From Nitrospira sp. (GTDB taxonomy: Bacteria; Nitrospirota; JACRHL01), in the NCBI GenBank assembly GCA_026994095.1, contig JALWRU010000242.1:1-5812 (forward strand): a DNA stretch of 5,812 bases, written 5' to 3'. The notes beneath the pieces are model-generated. The model saw only the letters and a program-made list of their open reading frames with translations, was not told where the DNA came from and ran no database searches. Positions 1 to 5,555 of this stretch are shown one piece after another. The position numbers and the translations under genes are program-made. Positions within the stretch are counted from its first letter, which is position 1; each line of letters begins with the position of its first letter.

Positions 1-1206
1 GAGATCATTGCGCGGGTGCGGGCCGACGGCGACCGGGCAGTGGCCGACTATACCCGTCAGTTTGACCAGGTCGATCTGGACCGCCTGCCCATGGCGTTTA
101 CTGCCGAAGAAACCAAGGCCGCCTATGCGGAGGCCGACCCCAAGGTGGTCGATGCCCTGCGCTACGCCGCCGACCGTATCCGCCTGTTTCATGAGCGGCA
201 ACTGCGCGAGGGCTATCGTTACGAGTCGGAGCCCGGTGTCAGCCTGGGGCAGATTATCCGCCCGTTGGCGGTAGCCGGGGTCTATGTGCCCGGTGGCAAG
301 GCGGCCTACCCGTCGTCGGTGTTGATGAACGTGATCCCCGCCAAGGTGGCCGGGGTGGGCAAAATCGTGATGGTCACTCCCACGCCGGGCGGGGCCATCA
401 ACCCCTATATTCTGGTGGCAGCGGATCTGGCGCAGGTGGATGTGGCCTTTCGTATCGGTGGGGCGCAGGCGGTGGCGGCCCTGGCCTACGGCACCGAGAG
501 TGTGCCGCCGGTGGATACCATCGTTGGTCCCGGCAACATCTATGTGGCGACCGCCAAGCAGCAGGTGTTCGGCCAGTGCAATATCGATATGATTGCCGGT
601 CCCAGCGAGATTCTGGTGATTGCCGACGATTCGGCCAACCCGGAGTTTGTGGCCTCGGACCTGTTGTCTCAGGCGGAGCATGACGAACTGGCCTCGGCCA
701 TTTTAGTAACCCCCAGTCAGGCCCTCGCCGATGCGGTGTCGGTTGCGGTAGTCGCACAGTTGGAGACCCTGCCTCGTGGTGAAATTGCCAAGCAGTCCAT
801 CGCCACCTACGGTGTGACCGTGGTGACCGACGACCTGGCGCAAGCAGCGCAGGTGGCCAACCGGGTCGCGCCGGAGCATCTGGAGTTGGCGGTGGCCGAC
901 CCGGAGGCCCTATTGCCGCAGATCCACAACGCCGGGGCGGTCTTTATGGGCCACTTCACCCCGGAGGCCATCGGCGATTATGTGGCAGGGCCGGACCATG
1001 TATTGCCCACCGGTGGCACGGCGCGTTTTTCGTCGCCGTTGAATGTGGACGATTTTATTAAAAAGATGAGCGTGCTGTGCTACTCCCGCGAGGCGTTCTC
1101 GCAGGTGGCGGAGAACTGCATTACCCTGTCGGACAGCGAGGGACTCACCGCTCACAGCCGTTCGGTACGACTGCGGCTGGACAACCCCGACAGTGCACCC
1201 GGATGA
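1..1206 (+). CDS. hisD: Histidinol dehydrogenase, 5'-truncated by window edge
   Basis: Catalyses the last two steps of histidine synthesis, oxidising L-histidinol through the aldehyde to L-histidine with two NAD+; it is a cytosolic zinc homodimer. The frame is open from base 1 and gives 401 residues. Numbering from the first codon, the zinc ligands are Gln224 and His227 (SQAEHDE), Asp326 (GDYVAG) and His385 (LTAHS). The catalytic pair is Glu292-His293 (APEHLEL). GPGN (176-179) and AGPSEI (199-204) are further family signatures. These sites run a constant 34-35 residues behind E. coli Gln259, His262, Glu326, His327, Asp360 and His419, so about 34 N-terminal residues lie upstream. The GTG at base 16 is internal and not the start. 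The gene ends at TGA, 25 bases before hisB. In enteric operons hisC follows hisD; here it does not. Identification is essentially certain. Confidence 0.98.
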   Translation, partial: EIIARVRADGDRAVADYTRQFDQVDLDRLPMAFTAEETKAAYAEADPKVVDALRYAADRIRLFHERQLREGYRYESEPGVSLGQIIRPLAVAGVYVPGGKAAYPSSVLMNVIPAKVAGVGKIVMVTPTPGGAINPYILVAADLAQVDVAFRIGGAQAVAALAYGTESVPPVDTIVGPGNIYVATAKQQVFGQCNIDMIAGPSEILVIADDSANPEFVASDLLSQAEHDELASAILVTPSQALADAVSVAVVAQLETLPRGEIAKQSIATYGVTVVTDDLAQAAQVANRVAPEHLELAVADPEALLPQIHNAGAVFMGHFTPEAIGDYVAGPDHVLPTGGTARFSSPLNVDDFIKKMSVLCYSREAFSQVAENCITLSDSEGLTAHSRSVRLRLDNPDSAPG

Positions 1207-1217
1207 CCTACATCGTC

Positions 1218-1222
1218 AGGAG
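1218..1222 (+). promoter_or_regulatory. Ribosome binding site deciding the hisB start
   Basis: AGGAG lies 9 bases before the ATG at 1232, in the 25-base hisD-hisB gap. It favours that ATG over the in-frame GTG at 1193, which sits inside the end of hisD and would add 13 residues unlike the family. Confidence 0.75.
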
Positions 1223-1231
1223 ATTTGCCCC

Positions 1232-1843
1232 ATGACCACACCATCCGACGGTGGGCGCAACGCCACCGTCAGCCGTAAAACCAAAGAGACCGACATCGCC
1301 CTGCATCTGGCGCTGGACGGTGCCTCCAACGGCACCATCGATACCGGCTTGCCGTTTCTAGACCACATGCTCGACCATGTGCGCAAACACGGCTTTTTTG
1401 ACCTGGAGGTCAAGGCGGTGGGCGATCTGGAGATCGACGAGCACCACACCGTAGAAGACATTGCCATCGTGTTGGGGGAGGCGCTCACCGAGGCGCTGGG
1501 TGATAAAAAGGGGATTCGTCGTTACGGTCACGGGCGGGTGCCCATGGACGAGGCGCTGGCAGATGTGACCCTGGATCTGTCCGGTCGGGTGGCGTTTGTG
1601 TGGCGGGTGGACTTTCCGCAAGGGGAGCGGGTGGGGCAGTTCAACGGCGCCATTCTAGAGCACTTTTTTGAGACCCTGGCCGCCAATGCCGGTATGAACC
1701 TGCATATTGACGTGCCCTACGGCCAGAACACCCACCACATATTTGAGGGCATCTTCAAGGCCTTTGCGCGGGCGCTGGATCAGGCCACCGGCATGGAGCT
1801 GCGCGCCCGCGGGGTGGTGCCGTCCACCAAGGGGTCCCTGTAA
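1232..1843 (+). CDS. hisB: Imidazoleglycerol-phosphate dehydratase (monofunctional)
   Basis: Dehydrates D-erythro-imidazole glycerol phosphate to imidazole acetol phosphate; the family forms a cytosolic 24-mer with manganese sites. The product is 203 residues, close to the usual 195-200 for the single-domain enzyme. Visible signatures are FLDHMLDH (42-49), the metal-binding DEHHTVED (69-76), the second metal motif THHIFE (167-172) and the C-terminal STKG (198-201). There is no N-terminal HAD phosphatase domain, unlike the bifunctional E. coli HisB, so histidinol-phosphate phosphatase must be encoded elsewhere. The ATG is chosen for its AGGAG site and because homology begins soon after it. Its stop codon is 4 bases before the hisH start. 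Confidence 0.98.
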   Translation: MTTPSDGGRNATVSRKTKETDIALHLALDGASNGTIDTGLPFLDHMLDHVRKHGFFDLEVKAVGDLEIDEHHTVEDIAIVLGEALTEALGDKKGIRRYGHGRVPMDEALADVTLDLSGRVAFVWRVDFPQGERVGQFNGAILEHFFETLAANAGMNLHIDVPYGQNTHHIFEGIFKAFARALDQATGMELRARGVVPSTKGSL

Positions 1844-1847
1844 CGCC

Positions 1848-2486
1848 GTGGCACCACGCATCGTCATTGTGGACTACGACCGGGGCAACCTGCGCTCGGT
1901 ACAAAAGGGCTTTGAGCGGGTCGGTTACGACGCGGTAGTCTCACGCAACCCCAAAGACATCGCCAACGCCACCCACGTGGTATTGCCCGGTGTGGGGGCA
2001 TTCTCCGACTGCATGGACAATCTGGACCGCTTTGAGTTGATCACCCCGGTGGTGGCGGCGGTGCGGTCCGGCAAGCCGTTTCTGGGCATCTGTCTGGGGT
2101 TGCAACTCCTGTTTGATGAGAGTGAAGAGTTTGGCCACCGGCCCGGACTGGGGCTGATCGGCGGGCGGGTACAGCCGTTTCCGGCGGATATGACCGACGC
2201 TGACAGCCACCGCCTGAAGGTGCCGCATATGGGCTGGAACCGGCTCCACATCGTGCGCCGGTCGCCAGTGTTTGAGCAGGTGCCGGACGGGGCCTACTGC
2301 TATTTTGTGCACTCGTATCATGTAGTGCCGGACGACCTGGGTGTGGTCTCCTGCACCACCCAGTACGGGGTGCTGTTTGCCGCAGCCATCTGGCGCGACA
2401 ACGTGGTGGCCTGCCAGTTCCACCCGGAGAAGAGCGGCGAGACCGGACTGACCATGCTGAAATCTTTCGCCCAGTGGAAAGGCTGA
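1848..2486 (+). CDS. hisH: Imidazole glycerol phosphate synthase, glutamine amidotransferase subunit
   Basis: Class I glutaminase subunit of IGP synthase. It releases ammonia from glutamine and channels it into the HisF barrel. The product is 212 residues, a normal length. Residues seen are GNLRSV (13-18), the oxyanion-strand PGVG (47-50), nucleophile Cys82 in GICLGLQ, PHMGWN (126-131), YFVHSY (152-157) and catalytic His192/Glu194 in FHPEKS, so the triad is complete. The start is taken as GTG at 1848 (then APRIVIVDY), four bases after the hisB stop. Nothing upstream in this frame resembles HisH, since it reads through hisB out of frame. A weak AAGGGG lies 13 bases upstream, so expression probably depends on coupling to hisB. 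It ends 2 bases before hisA. Confidence 0.96.
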   Translation: MAPRIVIVDYDRGNLRSVQKGFERVGYDAVVSRNPKDIANATHVVLPGVGAFSDCMDNLDRFELITPVVAAVRSGKPFLGICLGLQLLFDESEEFGHRPGLGLIGGRVQPFPADMTDADSHRLKVPHMGWNRLHIVRRSPVFEQVPDGAYCYFVHSYHVVPDDLGVVSCTTQYGVLFAAAIWRDNVVACQFHPEKSGETGLTMLKSFAQWKG

Positions 2487-2488
2487 CT

Positions 2489-3220
2489 ATGCTGGAGATT
2501 TTGCCCGCCATCGACCTGAAAGGGGGCCACTGCGTGCGCCTTAGTCAGGGCCGCATGGAAGACGCCACCGACTACGGCGACGACCCGGTGGCACAGGCCC
2601 GCACATGGGTCGAGCAGGGTGCCGAGTGGCTGCATCTGGTGGATCTGGACGGGGCCTTTGCCGGGGAGCCGAAGAACCTGGCCCCCATCACTGCCATTGC
2701 CGCCACCGGCATGGCCAAGGTGGAGGTGGGAGGCGGCATCCGCGATCTGGAGCGCATTAAACAGTATCTGGATGGTGGCGTGACCCGCGTGATTTTAGGC
2801 AGCGCCGCGGTCAAGAACCCGCAACTGGTAGAAGACGCCGCCAAGGTCTATCCGGGGCAGGTGGTGGTGGGTATCGATGCGGTTCAGGGCAAGGTGGCGA
2901 TCTCTGGCTGGGCCGATATTACCGATGTGGAGGCCACCGAACTGGCCCGTCGCATGGCCGATGCGGGGGCGGCGGCGATCATCTACACCGACATCGACCG
3001 GGACGGTATGCAGACCGGCGTGAACACCGAGGCCACCGGCGCGGTAGCACGTCACTGTGGCATTCCGGTGATTGCCTCCGGTGGCATCTCGACGTTGGAT
3101 CACATTCGTGCGCTGCTGCCGCTGGTGGGCGACGGGGTCTGTGGGGTGATTACCGGGCGGGCGATTTATGAGGGCAGTATGGATCTGGCGGCGGCCATCC
3201 GGCTGGGCAAGGGCGGCTGA
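2489..3220 (+). CDS. hisA: ProFAR isomerase (phosphoribosylformimino-AICAR ribotide isomerase)
   Basis: Amadori rearrangement of ProFAR to PRFAR, the substrate of HisH/HisF. It is a cytosolic (beta/alpha)8 barrel of 243 residues. The catalytic aspartates are Asp9 (PAIDL, strand 1) and Asp130 (VVGID, strand 5). Phosphate-binding and barrel motifs are VDLDGA (51-56), GGGIR (81-85), DIDRDG (168-173), ASGGIS (196-201) and GRAIYEG (223-229). The ATG at 2489 gives the standard MLEILPAIDL start and has GGAAAGG (2476-2482) 6 bases upstream. An in-frame GTG at 2474 lies inside hisH and is less likely. The stop overlaps the hisF start by one base (TGATG). The two-aspartate pattern and the 243-residue length separate it from hisF. 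Confidence 0.98.
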   Translation: MLEILPAIDLKGGHCVRLSQGRMEDATDYGDDPVAQARTWVEQGAEWLHLVDLDGAFAGEPKNLAPITAIAATGMAKVEVGGGIRDLERIKQYLDGGVTRVILGSAAVKNPQLVEDAAKVYPGQVVVGIDAVQGKVAISGWADITDVEATELARRMADAGAAAIIYTDIDRDGMQTGVNTEATGAVARHCGIPVIASGGISTLDHIRALLPLVGDGVCGVITGRAIYEGSMDLAAAIRLGKGG

Positions 3221-3987
3221 TGCTGGCCAAACGCATTATCCCCTGTCTGGACGTGGCCGAGGGTCGGGTGGTGAAGGGGGTCTCGTTTGTCGATCTGGTG
3301 GATGCGGGCGACCCGGTGGCGGTGGCACTGGCCTACAACGAGGCCGGGGCGGACGAGATTACCTTTTTAGACATTACCGCCTCCCATGAGAACCGGGGCA
3401 CGATTATCGAGGTGGTCAACCACACCGCCGAGCAGGTCTTTATCCCGCTGACGGTGGGGGGAGGAGTCCGCACGCTGGAGGACATCCGGCGGCTGCTGCG
3501 GGCCGGGGCCGACAAGGTGGCCATCAACACCGCTGCGGTAGAACGGCCTGAATTTGTGGGCGAGGCGGCACGGGCCTTTGGCCGCCAATGTATCGTGGTG
3601 GCGGTGGACGCCAAGCGGCGCGATGCGGACGACCCGGCGGCGGGCTGGGAGGTCTATACCCACGGTGGTCGGCGACCACGGGGGCTGGATGCCATCGAAT
3701 GGGTGGCCCACATGGAGTCCCTGGGGGCCGGGGAGATCCTGCTCACCAGCATGGATCAGGATGGTCAGCAGAGCGGTTATGACAATGCCTTAAATCGGGC
3801 GGCCACGGACACACTGGGCATCCCGCTGATCGCCTCCGGCGGGGTCGGTACGCTGGAGCACATGCTGGACGGCTTTACCGAAGGCGGTGCCGACGCGGTG
3901 CTGGCGGCGTCGATCTTTCATTTTGGCACCTATACCATCGACGAAACCAAAGCGTATCTGCGCGACAAGGGGGTGGTGATTCGCTGA
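3220..3987 (+). CDS. hisF: Imidazole glycerol phosphate synthase, cyclase subunit
   Basis: Synthase subunit that uses ammonia from HisH to convert PRFAR to imidazole glycerol phosphate and AICAR; AICAR feeds purine synthesis. It is a (beta/alpha)8 barrel of 255 residues. Catalytic Asp11 (IIPCLDV) and Asp130 (VVAVD) fall at the same numbers as in Thermotoga HisF. Other motifs are GGGVR (80-84), THGGR (147-151), SMDQDG (177-182), ASGGVGT (205-211) and the C-terminal ASIFHFG (230-236). AAGGG (3209-3213) lies 6 bases before the ATG, inside the end of hisA. One-base TGATG overlaps with hisA upstream and hisIE downstream suggest termination-reinitiation coupling. HisA and HisF are known paralogues, but the residue pattern here is clearly HisF. 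Confidence 0.98.
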   Translation: MLAKRIIPCLDVAEGRVVKGVSFVDLVDAGDPVAVALAYNEAGADEITFLDITASHENRGTIIEVVNHTAEQVFIPLTVGGGVRTLEDIRRLLRAGADKVAINTAAVERPEFVGEAARAFGRQCIVVAVDAKRRDADDPAAGWEVYTHGGRRPRGLDAIEWVAHMESLGAGEILLTSMDQDGQQSGYDNALNRAATDTLGIPLIASGGVGTLEHMLDGFTEGGADAVLAASIFHFGTYTIDETKAYLRDKGVVIR

Positions 3988-4688
3988 TGGATAGCCCTGA
4001 GAATTTAATCGATCAGGTGCGGTGGGATGAGGCCGGACTGGTGCCCACCATCGTGCAGCGCAATGACGATGGCCGGGTACTGATGCTGGCCTATATGAAC
4101 CGGGAGAGCCTGGGACTGACCCTGCAAAGCGGTTACACCCACTTTTGGTCACGTTCGCGCAAGTCGTTGTGGAAGAAGGGGGAAACCTCCGGCCACCTGC
4201 AAGCGGTGCGCGACATTCGGCTGGATTGTGACGGCGATACGGTATTGGTGCGGGTGGATCAGAAGGGGCCTGCCTGTCATACCAACGCGCCCACCTGTTT
4301 TTATCGGTTGAGTGATGGCGAGGGAGTGCTGACCGAGCAGCCGGAGACTGCTTCGCTGGACGGTGTCTTGACGCAGGTGGCGGCGGTGATTGCCCAGCGG
4401 CGTGAGGCGGCGGACCCCAAGGCGTCTTATGTGGCCAGCCTGTTCCACAAGGGCCAGGACGCCATCCTGAAGAAGGTGGCCGAGGAGGCCGGGGAGGTGC
4501 TTCTGGCCGCCAAGGACCGGGACCCACAAAAATTGACCGCCGAGGTGGCCGATCTACTGTTTCATACGCTGGTGGCCATGGCCGAAGGCGGTGTGAGCAC
4601 CGACGATGTGGCGGCGGAGCTGGCGCGCCGGTTTGGCATGTCGGGGCTGGCCGAGAAAGCCGCCCGACCTGATGGAGAAACCCCATGA
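3987..4688 (+). CDS. hisIE: Bifunctional PR-AMP cyclohydrolase / PR-ATP pyrophosphohydrolase
   Basis: Fused enzyme for steps 2 and 3. The C-terminal HisE domain removes pyrophosphate from PR-ATP, and the N-terminal HisI domain opens the adenine ring of PR-AMP to give ProFAR. The product is 233 residues. HisI spans about 10-115, with THFWSRSRKSLWKKGETSGH (51-70), the metal-binding DCDGDT (80-85) and GPACHTN...TCF (95-105); Cys81, Cys97 and Cys104 match the zinc cysteines of the family. HisE spans about 126-215, with KKVAEEAGEV (162-171, the metal-binding EExxE) and EVADLLFHTLV (186-196). The N-terminus and C-tail make it somewhat longer than the roughly 203-residue enteric enzyme. The start overlaps the hisF stop by one base, and the end overlaps hinT by four (ATGA). 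Confidence 0.97.
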   Translation: MDSPENLIDQVRWDEAGLVPTIVQRNDDGRVLMLAYMNRESLGLTLQSGYTHFWSRSRKSLWKKGETSGHLQAVRDIRLDCDGDTVLVRVDQKGPACHTNAPTCFYRLSDGEGVLTEQPETASLDGVLTQVAAVIAQRREAADPKASYVASLFHKGQDAILKKVAEEAGEVLLAAKDRDPQKLTAEVADLLFHTLVAMAEGGVSTDDVAAELARRFGMSGLAEKAARPDGETP

Positions 4689-5017
4689 GCGACTGTCTGT
4701 TTTGTAACATCGCCGCAGGCGAACTGCCCACCGAACTGGTATATGAAGACGACCGGTGTGTGGCGTTTGACGACATTGCCCCGCAGGCCCCGGTGCACAC
4801 CCTCGTCATTCCGCGCCAGCATCTGGTGGATTTGAAAAGTGCGGATGACCCGGCCCTGCTGGGGCATCTGTTGGATGTGGCCCGGCAGATCGCGGCGGGG
4901 CGTGGTCTGACTGACTTCCGCACGGTCATCAACACCGGTGCCGAGGCCGGGCAGAGTGTGTTTCACCTGCACCTGCATATTCTAGGCGGGCGGGCCATGT
5001 CCTGGCCCCCGGGATAA
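4685..5017 (+). CDS. hinT: HIT-family purine nucleoside phosphoramidase (HinT-like)
   Basis: Small cytosolic HIT-superfamily hydrolase, 110 residues. Family members hydrolyse AMP-amine phosphoramidates and aminoacyl-adenylate-type substrates. The histidine triad is His94-Leu-His96-Leu-His98 in QSVFHLHLHILGGR, with His96 the expected nucleophile; His38 (PVHTLVIP) corresponds to the fourth active-site histidine. The tail ends in the Hint signature WPPG. CLFC (4-7) may be part of a zinc site as in some bacterial HIT proteins. GGAG (4674-4677) lies 7 bases before the ATG, and the ATGA overlap with hisIE indicates translational coupling. A HIT gene after hisI/hisE is a recurring bacterial arrangement. 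Its physiological link to PR-ATP/PR-AMP chemistry is inference, and no substrate can be read from sequence. Confidence 0.95.
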   Translation: MSDCLFCNIAAGELPTELVYEDDRCVAFDDIAPQAPVHTLVIPRQHLVDLKSADDPALLGHLLDVARQIAAGRGLTDFRTVINTGAEAGQSVFHLHLHILGGRAMSWPPG

Positions 5018-5041
5018 CCACCAGAATTCATCCGATGAGTC

Positions 5042-5061
5042 ACCGACATCGGTCGGTTTTT
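5042..5061 (+). terminator. Short intrinsic terminator after hinT
   Basis: ACCGAC (5042-5047), loop ATCG and GTCGGT (5052-5057) form a 6-bp hairpin followed by a run of T ending at 5061, 24 bases after the hinT stop. Placement and shape fit an intrinsic terminator for the his-hinT unit. The stem is short, so termination may be partial. Confidence 0.6.
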
Positions 5062-5087
5062 ACACGGAAAATTTGACCGACTAAAAT
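5059..5087 (+). promoter_or_regulatory. Candidate sigma70 promoter P1 for iscA-hscB
   Basis: TTTACA (5059-5064) and TAAAAT (5082-5087) match the -35 and -10 consensus at 5 of 6 bases each with the optimal 17-base spacing. The predicted start is near 5094. The -35 overlaps the T-run of the preceding terminator and the -10 lies in the centre of the IscR-like operator. Confidence 0.5.
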
Positions 5088-5102
5088 GGTCGCCATTATA
5101 TT
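5073..5102 (+). promoter_or_regulatory. Candidate sigma70 promoter P2 for iscA-hscB
   Basis: TTGACC (5073-5078) and TATATT (5097-5102) each match consensus at 5 of 6 bases with an 18-base spacer. The predicted start is near 5109. The spacer contains the IscR-like operator. P1 and P2 are alternatives, and mapping the transcript start would decide between them. Confidence 0.5.
5077..5093 (+). promoter_or_regulatory. IscR type-1-like operator
   Basis: The core GACTAAAATGGTC (5079-5091) matches 12 of 13 positions of GACTRWWWYAGTC, the centre of the E. coli IscR type-1 consensus, which binds [2Fe-2S]-IscR. Flanks match less well. It forms a dyad with perfect CGAC/GTCG arms (5078-5081 and 5089-5092). 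It overlaps the promoter elements of an Fe-S assembly gene, so repression under Fe-S-replete conditions is the natural inference. iscR itself is not in the window. Confidence 0.65.
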
Positions 5103-5112
5103 TGGGGGAGGG

Positions 5113-5152
5113 GCCTCCTTTTCGGGTGCCCGTATGTAGACTGTAAGGAGGT
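5113..5152 (+). promoter_or_regulatory. Leader RNA structure able to mask the iscA Shine-Dalgarno
   Basis: CCTCCTT (5114-5120) is the exact reverse complement of AAGGAGG (5145-5151), with an extra possible G-U pair (5113:5152). The enclosed loop has its own small inverted repeat CGGG-TG-CCCG (5123-5132). A competing hairpin GGAG/CTCC (5107-5110 with 5115-5118) could free the Shine-Dalgarno. The complementarity is seen directly; a switching role is inference. Confidence 0.4.
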
Positions 5153-5153
5153 G
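5144..5153 (+). promoter_or_regulatory. Strong ribosome binding site of iscA
   Basis: TAAGGAGGTG is a ten-base perfect match to the anti-Shine-Dalgarno end of 16S rRNA. The GGAGG core is 6 bases before the ATG at 5158, which fixes that start. It is the strongest site in the window. Confidence 0.85.
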
Positions 5154-5157
5154 CTCC

Positions 5158-5529
5158 ATGAGCTCCAATACCGATGTTGCCGTTGAAAATGCAGACGCAA
5201 CCGATACCCTGACCATCGATCCATCGGCTTCGGATGCCATACTTGCCCTGTTCAAACGGCAGGGCAAAGAGGGGGCGGCCTTTCGCATCGGCATCATGGG
5301 GGGTGGCTGTTCCGGCCTGCAGTACCAGTTTTCGGTGGCCGATACCCCGGCGGAAGACGATCTGGTGGTGACCGGTGGGGGTGCCACGGTGGTGATCGAC
5401 CCCAAAAGCGCGGTATTTGTGATGGGGTCGGTGCTGGCCTACGAGCGCAGCATGATGAAAGAGGGATTTGTGGTAAAAAACCCCAACGCCGAGCAGGACT
5501 GTTCTTGCGGCGAATCTTTTTCGGCCTGA
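5158..5529 (+). CDS. iscA: A-type iron-sulfur cluster carrier (IscA/ErpA family)
   Basis: Carries and delivers Fe-S clusters, or iron for them, to apoproteins in the cytosol. The product is 123 residues: a non-conserved acidic leader of about 17 residues, then the HesB/IscA core. The three cluster-ligating cysteines are present: Cys51 in GGGCSGLQY, and Cys115 and Cys117 in the C-terminal CSCGESFSA. GFVVKNPNA (103-111) is typical. The GGGCSG and IDPKS motifs resemble ErpA, while CGESF and the hscB neighbour favour IscA, so the symbol is a context-based choice. It has its own promoter region and begins an operon with hscB 26 bases downstream. In the classical isc order iscU precedes iscA; here a histidine operon does. 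The family is certain; the subfamily is not. Confidence 0.93.
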   Translation: MSSNTDVAVENADATDTLTIDPSASDAILALFKRQGKEGAAFRIGIMGGGCSGLQYQFSVADTPAEDDLVVTGGGATVVIDPKSAVFVMGSVLAYERSMMKEGFVVKNPNAEQDCSCGESFSA

Positions 5530-5555
5530 TCTGATTGTATTGTGGGGGCACGCTG

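Noticed and set aside
1941..2511. Overlapping - strand open frames opposite hisH and the start of hisA
   Set aside because: Low-complexity, basic and proline-rich products opposite certain genes; no family resemblance.
3665..3679. Perfect inverted repeat GTGGTC-GGC-GACCAC inside hisF
   Set aside because: It is explained by the conserved Gly-Gly-Arg-Arg-Pro coding segment in a GC-rich gene; no T-run and no other sign of a terminator or site.
3790..4935. 381-codon open frame on the - strand antisense to hisF, hisIE and hinT
   Set aside because: It lies wholly opposite three strongly conserved genes, its product is rich in Pro, Arg and Ser with no recognisable domain, and high GC makes such shadow frames common.
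5043..5056. GAC...GTC dyad in the terminator considered as a second IscR site
   Set aside because: Spacing between GAC and GTC is 4 bases, not the 7 of the IscR type-1 core.
5035..5076. 13-codon ORF with two histidines in the hinT-iscA gap, considered as a leader peptide
   Set aside because: No ribosome binding site, it runs through the terminator hairpin, and it lies downstream of the his genes rather than ahead of them.
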